DNA from: DATNIC01 sp035604635
Lineage (GTDB): Bacteria > Vulcanimicrobiota > Vulcanimicrobiia > Vulcanimicrobiales > Vulcanimicrobiaceae
Assembly: GCA_035604635.1 (NCBI GenBank)
Contig: DATNIC010000244.1
Location: forward strand, 1-24,722
DNA: 24,722 bases
Direction: 5' to 3'
The translations under genes and the position numbers were made by a program. Under the pieces are notes generated by a model. That model made no database searches, had not been told where the DNA came from, and was given only the letters and a program-made list of their open reading frames with translations. The number at the start of each line of letters is the position of its first letter. Within the stretch, counting starts at the first letter, position 1. Of this stretch, positions 14,998 to 23,639 are shown one piece after another.

Positions 14998-17477
14998 TGA
15001 CGTACTCGCCGATGCTCGAGCAGTACTTCGGGATGAAAGCCCGCCATCCCGAAGCGATCTTGCTGTCCCGCGTCGGCGATTTCTACGAAGCGTACGGCGA
15101 AGACGCCGAGACGATCGCGCGCGCCCTTTCGATCGCGCTTACGTCGAAAGAAGCCGGCAGCGGAAAGCGGATCGCTATGGCCGGCGTGCCGTACCATGCG
15201 CTCGACGGCTATCTTGCGAAGCTGGTCGCACAGCGGCGTGTCGTCGCGCTTGCCGAACAGCTTGAAGCGCCGATCCCGAACAAGCTGGTCAAGCGCGACA
15301 TCGTCCGCGTCGTCACGCCTGGAACGTTGGTCGAAGAACAGTTGCTCGCTCGCTCGAGCAACAACTACCTCGCGGCGCTGACGACTCTCGAGGACGTGAT
15401 CGCGCTCGCCCATGCGGACATTTCAACGGGCTACTGCGCCGCGACGGCGTTCTCCGGTGAAGGCGCGATCGACGACGTCCTTGCCGAGCTCGCGCGGATC
15501 GATCCTGCGGAGATCGTCGCCGACGTCGGCTCCAACGTCCGTGAATTGCTGGCCGCCGCCTTCGAAGCAAGCGGTGCGCGGATCACGGCGCCGGCATTGG
15601 CGGCAGTCGACGGCCGCGCACGCGATCCCGTCGAAGGGTTCTCCCTCGACGAATCCGCGGCGATCCATCGGGCACTCGACGCGATTGTGGGTTTTCTGCG
15701 GCGGACCGGCGCGCCGGACGGCGCACTGCGCGCGCCGATCGTCTATGCGCAATCCGGCTTCCTAGCGCTCGACCCGAACACCCGCAAGCATCTCGAGCTG
15801 ACCAAAGCGCTGGGCGCGAATCCGAACGCCACGCTTCTGGCGACGCTCGATCGGACGCGGACCGCGATGGGGTCGCGGATGCTCGCTCGCTGGATCCTGG
15901 CGCCGCTCGTCTCCGGGGACGCGATCGGCGCGCGCGCCGATGCCGTCGAGGCATTCGTTCGCGACGCTCCGCGCCGCAGTGCGCTGCAAGAAGTGCTGCA
16001 TAAGTGTTTCGACCTCGAGCGGATCGCACAAAAGGTCCGTTTCCGGCGCGCTTTTCCCCGCGATCTCGCGTCGCTGCGACGGACGCTCGCCCTGCTCGAC
16101 CCGGTCCGTGACGCGCTCTCGAATCCGCAGCTGCCGCCGCGGTTGCACGCGATGCACGATGCGATCGGCAATTTCGACGACGTGATCCGTGACCTTGAGA
16201 CGGCCCTCGTCGACGAGCCGCCCGCGACGTTGGCCGACGGCGGCGTGATCCGGCCCGAATCGTCGGCGGAGCTCGCCGAGTGCGTCGCCTTGCGGACCGA
16301 CGCGCGCAGCCGGATCGCGGCACTCGAAGAGCGCGAGCGCGAGCGGACAGGGATCAAGACCCTGAAGATCAAGTACGCAAGCGCCTTCGGCTACGCGATC
16401 GAGGTGAGCAAAGGCAACGTCGCATCGGTCCCGGGCGACTACGTGCGCCGGCAAACGCTGACGAGCGGCGAACGTTTCGTGACGCCCGAGCTGCGAGAGC
16501 TGGATGCCGCGATCGCGAGCGCGCAGGCGCGGCAGCTGCGCCTCGAGACGGTCCTGTTCGAAAATCTCATCGAGCGAATCGCAGAGCGCGCAGACGATCT
16601 GCTCGTCGCTGCCGAAGCACTCGCCGAGACGGACGTCTTTGCATCGCTCGCGCAGATCGCGGTCGAACGCGGCTACGCGCGTCCGCAGTTTATCGACCAA
16701 AGCAAGATCTCGATCGCCGATGGCCGCCATCCGGTGATGGAGGCGCTACTGGGGTCGTCGTTCGTCCCCAACGATGTCCAGCTCGACGTCGAGCGGGCTC
16801 GCTTCATCCTGCTGACCGGGCCGAACATGGGCGGCAAATCGACCTTCCTGCGGCAAGCCGGCTTGCTGGTCATCCTCGCGCAAATGGGATCGTTCGTCCC
16901 CGCCAAATCTGCGACACTCGGGATCGTCGATCGAATCTTCACGCGAATCGGCGCGGGTGACGATCTCGCCTCGGGGCAGTCGACGTTCTACATTGAAATG
17001 GCCGAGGCGGCGAACATCTTGCGGCGCGCGACGCAGCGCAGCTTGCTCTTGATCGACGAGGTCGGGCGCGGGACGGGGACGATCGACGGGCTCGCGATCG
17101 CGCAAGCGATCAGCGAGTTTTTGCTCGAGCGCGAGAGCCGCGCCCCGCTCGTGCTGTTCGCAACGCATTTCCACGAGCTCGTTTCGCTCGCCGAACGCTG
17201 GCCGCTCGTCGCGAATTATCACGTCACGGCGGTCGAAAGCACCGCGCGCTCGGGGGCGCCCGTGTTCTCGCACCGCGTTCTGCCCGGCAGCACGTCGCGC
17301 TCGTTCGGGATCGAGGTCGCGCGCATGGCCGGATTGCCGCCCGCGGTCGTCGCGCGCGCGAAGGAGATCGCGGACGCGCTTTCCGGAAGGCCGACGCTCG
17401 AGGCGCAGGTCCCGCTGCGGGGAAAGCTCACGAAGCCTGAGGTCGCCGATCAGCCGCTTCTATTCGACGTCCGATGA
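14997..17477 (+). CDS. mutS: DNA mismatch repair protein MutS
   Basis: The 826-residue product is a MutS1 mismatch sensor. The N-terminal mismatch-binding domain has the Phe-x-Glu motif (GDFYEAY) near residue 28, the wedge that contacts mispaired bases. The ATPase region carries Walker A GPNMGGKST (608-616) and Walker B around D687-E688 (LLIDEVGRGT), followed by ATHFHEL. The length is that of ordinary MutS. I chose GTG at 14997, which shares one base with the miaB stop and gives MTYSPMLEQYF. An ATG at 15012 is an alternative. The frame is open further upstream but only within miaB. The 3' end overlaps mutL as ATGA, so the two repair partners are translationally coupled. Confidence 0.97.
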   Translation: MTYSPMLEQYFGMKARHPEAILLSRVGDFYEAYGEDAETIARALSIALTSKEAGSGKRIAMAGVPYHALDGYLAKLVAQRRVVALAEQLEAPIPNKLVKRDIVRVVTPGTLVEEQLLARSSNNYLAALTTLEDVIALAHADISTGYCAATAFSGEGAIDDVLAELARIDPAEIVADVGSNVRELLAAAFEASGARITAPALAAVDGRARDPVEGFSLDESAAIHRALDAIVGFLRRTGAPDGALRAPIVYAQSGFLALDPNTRKHLELTKALGANPNATLLATLDRTRTAMGSRMLARWILAPLVSGDAIGARADAVEAFVRDAPRRSALQEVLHKCFDLERIAQKVRFRRAFPRDLASLRRTLALLDPVRDALSNPQLPPRLHAMHDAIGNFDDVIRDLETALVDEPPATLADGGVIRPESSAELAECVALRTDARSRIAALEERERERTGIKTLKIKYASAFGYAIEVSKGNVASVPGDYVRRQTLTSGERFVTPELRELDAAIASAQARQLRLETVLFENLIERIAERADDLLVAAEALAETDVFASLAQIAVERGYARPQFIDQSKISIADGRHPVMEALLGSSFVPNDVQLDVERARFILLTGPNMGGKSTFLRQAGLLVILAQMGSFVPAKSATLGIVDRIFTRIGAGDDLASGQSTFYIEMAEAANILRRATQRSLLLIDEVGRGTGTIDGLAIAQAISEFLLERESRAPLVLFATHFHELVSLAERWPLVANYHVTAVESTARSGAPVFSHRVLPGSTSRSFGIEVARMAGLPPAVVARAKEIADALSGRPTLEAQVPLRGKLTKPEVADQPLLFDVR

Positions 17478-19147
17478 ACAACGTGATTCATCTCCTGGAT
17501 CCGGAGGCGATCGGTCAGATCGCCGCCGGCGAAGTCATCGAGCGGCCGGCCTCGGTCGTCAAGGAACTCGTCGAGAATGCGATCGATGCGGGGGCGACCC
17601 GCATCGCGGTCCGCGTGCGGGTCGGCGGGATCGCTGAGATCGAAGTCGCCGACGACGGCGCCGGGATCGCGCCGGGCGAGCTTGCGTTGGCGCTCGCGCG
17701 TCATGCGACCAGCAAGCTGGATGGGGCCGGAGGGCTCCTTTCGATCCGGACGCTTGGTTTTCGCGGCGAAGGCTTGGCGAGCATCGCCGCGGTCGCGCGC
17801 GTTCGCTTGATCTCGCGGCCGCCCGGCGCCGAGGTCGGAACGGCGATCGAAGCATTCGGCGAGAGCATCAGCGAAACCGAAGTGGCCGCGACGCCGCCGG
17901 GGACGCGCGTCATCGTCCGCGATTTGTTCGCCAACGTCCCCGTGCGGCGCGAATACCTGCGGGCGCCGAGTACCGAGTTCGCGCGCATCTCGACGTGGCT
18001 CTCAACGCTCGCGCTCGCCTATCCCGAGATCGCGTTTTCGCTCGAGCACGACGGTAAGCCGGTCTTCACCTTCGGGATCGAGGACGGGATCTATTCGCGT
18101 CTGGCGCATACGTTCGGCCCCGCGGCGGCCCGGACGCTCCTTCCGTTGGGGCCGCACGAGTCGGTGGGCGTGTGCGTCGAAGGCTACATCAGCCCGCCGG
18201 GCAGCGACCGCCCCGACCGCCGCCTGCAATTCCTCTTCGTGAACCGGCGCCTCTTGCGCAGCGGACTGTTGATCGGCGCTTGGACCGCTGCGTACCGGAC
18301 GTTCGCGATGGTTGGACGCTATCCGTACGGGATCGTCTTTCTCGACGTCCAGCCGGCGGACGTCGACCCAAACGTCCACCCGACGAAAAGCGACGTGCGG
18401 TTGCGCCACAACGACCACGTCGTCAGCGTCGTGCGCGAGGCGATGGCTGCGACGCTGCGACGCAGCGCCGGCGAGCGGCTCCAGCAAGCGATCTCTTTCG
18501 TCCCCGACGTGGCGGCGGCAGAAGGAGAAAATGGAAGCGCGCAGTCGCTCGATTTCGGTTTCGACGAGGCTGAAATCGACCCGGATCGCACGCGCGTCCT
18601 CGGACAGCTTGCGCGGTCGTTCGTAGTAGCCGGCGACGCGGACGCGCTCGTCCTCATCGATCAGCACGCCGCGCACGAACGGATCGCGTATGAGATGCTG
18701 CTGCGCAACGCGTCGGCTCAGGTGCAGCACGAACCACTGCTCGTCCCCTTCGTTTTCGAGGTGACGGCGCCGGAAGCGGAACGTCTCGAAAGGTCACTTG
18801 AGGCGCTTGCGGCCGCCGGCTTCGAGATCGAACCGTTCGGCGAACGGACGTACCGCCTAACGGCGACGCCTTTCGGCTTTCCGCGACGCGGCGCCGGTTT
18901 CGACGTCGCCGGCTTTCTCGACGGCCTCGACGACGACGTTCGGGGACTCGGCGCGAACGAACGGGTCTGGGCTTCGGTCGCGTGCCATTCGGTCGTCCGC
19001 GCAGGCGAGACGCTTGCACCGGCGGAGATGGCGACTTTGGTCGCGCGGTTGCGGAAGTGCGAGAATCCGATGCACTGTCCGCACGGGCGCCCCACAATCG
19101 TGCGGCTCGAAGCGGATGCGGTCGCGCGACTGTTCAAGAGAGCGTGA
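17474..19147 (+). CDS. mutL: DNA mismatch repair endonuclease MutL
   Basis: The 557-residue product couples mismatch recognition to strand incision. The N-terminal GHKL ATPase shows QIAAGEVIERPASVVKEL, DDGAGI, HATSKL and GFRGEGLASI. The C-terminal domain has the endonuclease motif DQHA(X)2E(X)4E starting at D396 (DQHAAHERIAYE), a C-x(3)-V-R element (ACHSVVRAG), C535-PHGRP and a terminal F-x-R, which are the metal-binding pieces of the nicking MutL class. This predicts intrinsic endonuclease activity and no need for MutH. ATG 17474 overlaps the mutS stop as ATGA. The TGA overlaps miaA as GTGA. Confidence 0.97.
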   Translation: MNNVIHLLDPEAIGQIAAGEVIERPASVVKELVENAIDAGATRIAVRVRVGGIAEIEVADDGAGIAPGELALALARHATSKLDGAGGLLSIRTLGFRGEGLASIAAVARVRLISRPPGAEVGTAIEAFGESISETEVAATPPGTRVIVRDLFANVPVRREYLRAPSTEFARISTWLSTLALAYPEIAFSLEHDGKPVFTFGIEDGIYSRLAHTFGPAAARTLLPLGPHESVGVCVEGYISPPGSDRPDRRLQFLFVNRRLLRSGLLIGAWTAAYRTFAMVGRYPYGIVFLDVQPADVDPNVHPTKSDVRLRHNDHVVSVVREAMAATLRRSAGERLQQAISFVPDVAAAEGENGSAQSLDFGFDEAEIDPDRTRVLGQLARSFVVAGDADALVLIDQHAAHERIAYEMLLRNASAQVQHEPLLVPFVFEVTAPEAERLERSLEALAAAGFEIEPFGERTYRLTATPFGFPRRGAGFDVAGFLDGLDDDVRGLGANERVWASVACHSVVRAGETLAPAEMATLVARLRKCENPMHCPHGRPTIVRLEADAVARLFKRA

Positions 19148-20058
19148 ATCCCGGCGTCTTGATTCTGGCCGGACCGACCGCATCGGGCAAAACGGAGCTT
19201 GCGCTTGCGCTCGCCGAGGCGTTCGATGCAGAGATCATCGGTGCCGACTCGCGCCAGATCTACCGCGGGATGACGATTGGGACCGCGGCGCCGACGCCGG
19301 AACAGCGCGCACGCGTCCCCCACCATCTCGTCGAATTTCTCGACCCCTTCGAACGCTACTCGGCGGCGCGGTTTGCCGTCGACGCGCTGGCGGAGCTCGA
19401 CCAAATGGCCCGGCGCGGAAAGCGCGCGATCGTCGTCGGCGGGACGGGCTTCTATATTCGGACGCTGGCCGGCGACGTAACGCTGGCGGCCGGGCATGAC
19501 GAATCGGTTCGGGATCGCCTTGCGCTGGAAGCGCGCATTCATCCACGCGACGTATTGCACGGATGGCTCGCATCGCTCGATCCCGCGCGCGCCGCGGCGA
19601 TCGATCCGGCCGATCCGTATCGAGTCTCGCGGGCGCTCGAAGTCGCGCTCTCCGGACGCGCGCGCGAGACGGCCGTCGAGCCGCGCGTGCTTGGGACGCT
19701 CAAGAACCGCGGCATCCCGTACAAGAAGCTCTACCTCACCGTTGAGCGCGATGAACTCGAGCGGCGGATCGACGCACGGATCGAGCGCATGCTCGCTACG
19801 GGCCTTCTGGAAGAAGCGGAGCGCATCGGCCCTGATGCGGTCGCGGCAGATGCCGTCGGCTACCGCGAAGCGCTGGCGTACCTGCGAGGACGGATGACCT
19901 CGGCCGAATTGCGCGATCGGCTGGCACGCACGACCCGCCGGTACGCGAAGCGTCAAGCGACATGGTTTCGGACCGAACCCGATTTGCTCGCGCTCCCTGC
20001 GGCCGATGCGCGCCGCGCGGCGGTTGCCGCGGCAAGGGAAATACCCGGATGGGCCTGA
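19144..20058 (+). CDS. miaA: tRNA dimethylallyltransferase MiaA
   Basis: The 304-residue product transfers a dimethylallyl group to A37 of tRNAs that read UNN codons, making i6A, the substrate of MiaB. The P-loop GPTASGKT is at residues 10-17. Other family blocks are GADSRQIYRGMTIGTA, HHLVEFLDPFERYSA, VVGGTGFYIRTL and the C-terminal RRYAKRQATWFR. The GTG at 19144 overlaps the mutL stop (GTGA) and places the P-loop correctly. The frame is open upstream only inside mutL. Fifteen bases separate it from hfq. MiaA and Hfq neighbouring is common in bacteria. Confidence 0.97.
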   Translation: MNPGVLILAGPTASGKTELALALAEAFDAEIIGADSRQIYRGMTIGTAAPTPEQRARVPHHLVEFLDPFERYSAARFAVDALAELDQMARRGKRAIVVGGTGFYIRTLAGDVTLAAGHDESVRDRLALEARIHPRDVLHGWLASLDPARAAAIDPADPYRVSRALEVALSGRARETAVEPRVLGTLKNRGIPYKKLYLTVERDELERRIDARIERMLATGLLEEAERIGPDAVAADAVGYREALAYLRGRMTSAELRDRLARTTRRYAKRQATWFRTEPDLLALPAADARRAAVAAAREIPGWA

Positions 20059-20073
20059 AGCGCGAACAAAGCT

Positions 20074-20337
20074 ATGAATAACCACGGCGCACGCGCGCCG
20101 CAGCTGCAAGATACCTACCTCGCCGAAATGAAGCGGCAGGCGGTCCCCGTCGTGGTGTATTTGGTCAACGGCTTCCAACTGCGCGGCGTCGTGAAGGGCT
20201 TCGATAACTTCACGATCATCCTCGAGTACGAACACAAGTCGCACCTCATCTACAAGCACGCGGTCTCGACGATTTCGCCGCAAGGTGCCGTCGTCAATCC
20301 GATTCCGGTCGAACCGGAGGAGGCCAGCCGGGCGTGA
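20074..20337 (+). CDS. hfq: RNA chaperone Hfq
   Basis: The 87-residue product has both Sm motifs: LVNGFQLRGVVKGFDNFTIILE (Sm1, about 30-51) and YKHAVSTISP (Sm2). Hfq forms hexameric rings that pair small RNAs with mRNAs. The proximal-face residues Q12 and the YKH histidine are present. At the rim, the usual arginine patch is replaced by K20-R21-Q22-A23. The distal site carries F34 and R37 in NGFQLRG, as in Bacillus-type Hfq and unlike the E. coli NGIKLQG. A short acidic C-terminal tail follows. ATG 20074; no strong Shine-Dalgarno is visible. The stop overlaps dapF as GTGA. Confidence 0.96.
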   Translation: MNNHGARAPQLQDTYLAEMKRQAVPVVVYLVNGFQLRGVVKGFDNFTIILEYEHKSHLIYKHAVSTISPQGAVVNPIPVEPEEASRA

Positions 20338-21125
20338 GCGTGTCCGTCCCCATCGTGAAGATGAACGGGACGAAGAACGAGTTCGTGGTCCTCGATCATC
20401 GTAGCGGCGAGCAAAACGGGTATCCGAAACTGGCGGTTGCGCTGTGCGACCCGCAAAGCGGCTTCGAGGCTGACGGATTGCTCGTGATTTTGCCGTCGCG
20501 CGAAGCTGATGCCCGAATGCGGATGTTCAATCCCGACGGCACCGAAGCCGAGATGTGCGGGAACGGGATTCGCTGCGTCGCGCGCTATCTCGTAGAGGCC
20601 GGCGGTCCGGAGCATGCGACGATCGAGACGATCGCCGGACCGATTCGCACCGACGTCGTCGGTCGCGACCCGTTCTTAGTCCGGGCTGCCATCGGTTCCC
20701 CGCAAGTCGGCGAACCGCGCGAGCTTTCCATCGCCGGTCGAACGCTGGAATATGTTCCCGTCTCGGTCGGCAATCCGCATGTCGTCATCTTTACCGACGA
20801 CGTGATGCGCGTCGATCTCGAGTTCATTGGACCGCAGATCGAGAAGCATCCGGCGTTTCCCGAGGGGACGAACGTGCACTTTTGCGTCGTCGAAGATCGC
20901 AAGACGCTGCGCGCCCGTCATTGGGAGCGTGGTGCCGGCGCGACCTTGGCTTGCGGGACGGGAGCGACGGCCTGCGCCGCCGCAGCGATCGTGCGCGGCA
21001 TCGCGGATTCACCCGTCGACGTCTGGGTCCCCGGCGGGCGTTTGATCATCGAATGGGACGGCCGTGGTGAAGCGTTCATGACCGGCGAGGTCGAGCGCGA
21101 GTTTGAGACCGTCGCCAGCACCTGA
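20334..21125 (+). CDS. dapF: Diaminopimelate epimerase
   Basis: The 263-residue product interconverts LL- and meso-diaminopimelate for lysine and peptidoglycan synthesis. The two catalytic cysteines are C75 (EMCGNGIRC) and C207 (LACGTGATAC). The substrate-binding N-terminal segment reads MNGTKNEFVVLDH, with glutamate where aspartate is commonest (GNDF), a mild variation. Two pseudo-symmetric halves of normal length are present, including SVGNPHVVIF and EGTNVHF. The start is GTG at 20334, overlapping the hfq stop as GTGA. One base separates its stop from the radical SAM gene start. Confidence 0.95.
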   Translation: MSVSVPIVKMNGTKNEFVVLDHRSGEQNGYPKLAVALCDPQSGFEADGLLVILPSREADARMRMFNPDGTEAEMCGNGIRCVARYLVEAGGPEHATIETIAGPIRTDVVGRDPFLVRAAIGSPQVGEPRELSIAGRTLEYVPVSVGNPHVVIFTDDVMRVDLEFIGPQIEKHPAFPEGTNVHFCVVEDRKTLRARHWERGAGATLACGTGATACAAAAIVRGIADSPVDVWVPGGRLIIEWDGRGEAFMTGEVEREFETVAST

Positions 21126-21126
21126 C

Positions 21127-22374
21127 ATGCAACCTGGCCTGGCGTACAGCGACGCGCGCGGGCGCGTCTTTTTTGACTCCGAGGCGCTCCCGCTCGCCGG
21201 CGACGGGATCGAGCGAGAGGCGTCTTCGGCAGAATTGATCCCGGCGCCGCCCGGCACGGTGACGACGATGCTGCCCGGACGGCGGCCGCGCCTCGTTCGC
21301 GGCCGATCCGCACGCCGCACCGCGCTCGCGGCGTTGCTGCCGATCGGATACACGCGGCTCCTGCTCCCAGCGTACGCGCGCGACGCCGGTGCGCCGGTGT
21401 TGCCGCTTTTCGGTTATACGTTTGCTTGCGCGATCGACGATGCGTTGCACGTCGCAGCGGCCAAAACGGACGAGCCGCCGGATTGGCAGCCCCGCTTTTT
21501 CCCCGCCGGCATGCTCGAGCGGATCGTCGAACAACGTCGCGCAGCCGATCCGCAGAATCGCTTGCTGGAACAAGTCGAGCGCTGTGCGCTCGAATACGGC
21601 TGTTTTACCGCGCAAAACGTGTTTCTCGCCTGCGGTGAAGCTGCCTTGCCCGTCTCGCCGCGCTGCAATGCCGCTTGCGTCGGCTGCATCTCCGAGCAGG
21701 ATCTCGATGCGGGGATTCCTTCGCCGCAAGAACGGATTGCGTTCGAGCCCCAGGTCGACGAGATCGTTCGCGTCGCAGTCGCGCACTTCGAGCGGGTCCC
21801 GGAAGGAATCGTTTCCTTCGGCCAAGGTTGCGAGGGTGAGCCGCTGTTGCGCGCATCCGCGATCGCGTCGGCGATCGAAAAGATACGGGGGCGGCTACCG
21901 CGCGGCACGATCAACCTCAATACGAACGGCAGCCTGCCGAAATCTCTGCGCCGGCTGATCGACGCGGGACTGCAGGCGGTGCGAATCAGCCTTTCCTCGT
22001 TCCGTCCCGATGTGTACGCCGCGTACTATCGGCCCGTCGGGTATGCGCTCGATGACGTCTTCGAAAGCATCCGGATGGCCGGCGATGCCGGTTTGCGCGT
22101 CTCGCTCAATCTGCTGACGCATCCCGGCGTCACGGACGATCGAGCCGAGTTGCTAGCGATGGAGACGTTCCTGCGCGACGTCCGTCCGGCGTTGATTCAA
22201 ACGCGTACGTTGAACATCGACCCGGACGTCTACTTTGCGTGCGTCGGGCGTCCGGCGGAGCCGCTTGGGATGTTGCACGCGTTGGACCGCATCGGGCGGT
22301 GCGGCATCGAGATCGGCAACGTTACCCGTCCCGCAATGCAGGGTTCGCTAGCCACACCCACAGGGCGATCGTAA
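21127..22374 (+). CDS. Radical SAM protein of unknown specificity
   Basis: The product has 415 residues. The 4Fe-4S motif is C180-NAA-C184-VG-C187. After it come elements typical of a radical SAM half-barrel: a glycine/glutamate motif (FGQGCEGEP), NLNTNGSLP and VRISLSSFRPDVYAAYYRP. The first 170 residues show no family I recognise and contain extra cysteines (C153, C159, C169) just before the main motif, which might bind another cluster or a metal. No SPASM or TRAM domain is apparent. The ATG at 21127 lies one base after the dapF stop, so it belongs to the miaB-mutSL-miaA-hfq-dapF operon. The 3' end overlaps the convergent MFS gene by 53 bases. Function not predictable. Confidence 0.85.
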   Translation: MQPGLAYSDARGRVFFDSEALPLAGDGIEREASSAELIPAPPGTVTTMLPGRRPRLVRGRSARRTALAALLPIGYTRLLLPAYARDAGAPVLPLFGYTFACAIDDALHVAAAKTDEPPDWQPRFFPAGMLERIVEQRRAADPQNRLLEQVERCALEYGCFTAQNVFLACGEAALPVSPRCNAACVGCISEQDLDAGIPSPQERIAFEPQVDEIVRVAVAHFERVPEGIVSFGQGCEGEPLLRASAIASAIEKIRGRLPRGTINLNTNGSLPKSLRRLIDAGLQAVRISLSSFRPDVYAAYYRPVGYALDDVFESIRMAGDAGLRVSLNLLTHPGVTDDRAELLAMETFLRDVRPALIQTRTLNIDPDVYFACVGRPAEPLGMLHALDRIGRCGIEIGNVTRPAMQGSLATPTGRS

Positions 22375-23599
22375 GCCCGACGATCCCGGCGCCCGTCAGG
22401 GTGACCGAGAGATTCGTGAGCGAGGCGATCGAGCCCAAGAGGAGCGTTCCAGCCGGGACCATCCCTTGCATGATCATCGAGTAGATCGACATCGTTCGTC
22501 CGCGCATGTCGTCGGGAACGGTCGTTTGGATCAGGATGTTGGTCAGCCCGGTGAACGTCAAACTTCCGATCCCAAGGACGAACAGAATCACGAGTGCGAC
22601 GATGAAGCTATGATTGAGTCCGAGCAGTACGATGCAGCACGCGAGGATCGCCGACGCGATAAACCAGCGCCGCGCGCGCCGGCCCGTGGTGAACACGGCA
22701 GTCAGGATCGCACCGCTGACGCCGCCGATCCCCGCTGACGCCATGAGCCAGCCCAAACCTTTTGGGCCCGTGTTGACGACGTGCAGCGCGTACGCGGGCA
22801 GCAAGAAATTGTAGGGCCGCAACAACAGGGCGTTCGCAAAAAGAATGAAGACGATCCAGCGCAACACGGGATGCAGCGCGATGAAGCGCAGGCCGCTGCC
22901 GATGGCTCGCAGTATCGGCTCGCGCGCACTGCGATCCATGACCGGCGGAGACTGCATGAGAAAGACCACAGTCGTGACTGCGAGCACCGTCACCGCATTG
23001 ACGTAGAATGAAGCAGCGATACCGACCGAGGCGATGAGGACTCCGGCGATCGGCGGACCGATGATCGACGGACTGTTGAACGCGATTTGGTTGAGGCCGA
23101 CGGCGTTTGCGACGTGCTCGCGCGAGACGATGAACGGAATCCAGCTTTGGCGCGCCGGCGCATCGAAACACTGCGCCGCGGCGAGACAGCCTGAGAGCAA
23201 GAAGATTTCGGCGATGTTGATGTGATGCGTCAGGGTCAGCGTCGCGAGCAGCAGCGACAGGCCGGATACGATCGAGCTCGTCGTCAGGATGATGCGCCGG
23301 CGCGGGTAGTGATCGGCTATGACACCCGCGAGTGGCGAAAAGAGCAAGACGGGGAGGGCGCGCGACGCGCCCAAGAATCCGACGTAAAGCGCCGCGCGCG
23401 ACGGCGAACCGGCAAGGTAGGCGACGAAGTAGCCGAGCGTCGTGAATTGCATCCAGGTTCCCAGATTGCTCACGAGCAGGCCGAACCACAGAAGACGAAA
23501 ATCCCGGTAGCCGAACGCTGCACCGATGCGGCTTCGGCGCCGCGGAATGCGCGGTTCGGCTTGGCTAACTGGCGCGCTCACCTCAGCGCTACCTGTCAC
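22322..23599 (-). CDS. Major facilitator superfamily transporter (EntS/MFS_3-like)
   Basis: The 425-residue product has about twelve membrane helices. Features of the exporter branch MFS_3 are an N-terminal FRLLWFGLLVSNLGTWMQ, the loop GVIADHYPRRRI (MFS motif A between helices 2 and 3), a FDAPARQSWIP segment and, in the second half, TVPDDMRGRTMSIYSM. Such proteins export siderophores, drugs or metabolites. The chosen GTG at 23599 has a GGAA eight bases upstream; another GTG lies six codons later. It is divergent from the VIT1/CCC1 gene by 40 bases, which hints at shared control, possibly metal related, but that is inference. Substrate unknown. Confidence 0.88.
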   Translation of the reverse strand: MTGSAEVSAPVSQAEPRIPRRRSRIGAAFGYRDFRLLWFGLLVSNLGTWMQFTTLGYFVAYLAGSPSRAALYVGFLGASRALPVLLFSPLAGVIADHYPRRRIILTTSSIVSGLSLLLATLTLTHHINIAEIFLLSGCLAAAQCFDAPARQSWIPFIVSREHVANAVGLNQIAFNSPSIIGPPIAGVLIASVGIAASFYVNAVTVLAVTTVVFLMQSPPVMDRSAREPILRAIGSGLRFIALHPVLRWIVFILFANALLLRPYNFLLPAYALHVVNTGPKGLGWLMASAGIGGVSGAILTAVFTTGRRARRWFIASAILACCIVLLGLNHSFIVALVILFVLGIGSLTFTGLTNILIQTTVPDDMRGRTMSIYSMIMQGMVPAGTLLLGSIASLTNLSVTLTGAGIVGLTIALWVWLANPALRDG

Positions 23600-23625
23600 G
23601 CCGGAGGTTCCGCGCCCTTCCGTGC

Positions 23626-23631
23626 TAAACG
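23626..23631 (+). promoter_or_regulatory. Candidate -10 element (TAAACG) for leaderless transcript of the VIT1/CCC1 gene
   Basis: TAAACG, preceded by TGC as in an extended -10 site, ends eight bases before the ATG at 23640. Transcription from such a site would start at or next to the start codon. It resembles the TAAACT seen before the small membrane protein gene at 7762-7767. No -35 box is evident. The call rests on position and resemblance only. Confidence 0.25.
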
Positions 23632-23639
23632 CCGCGCCT

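Noticed and set aside
18718..20283. Long minus-strand frame (521 codons) antisense to mutL-miaA-hfq
   Set aside because: It spans three unmistakable genes on the plus strand and has no recognisable domain.
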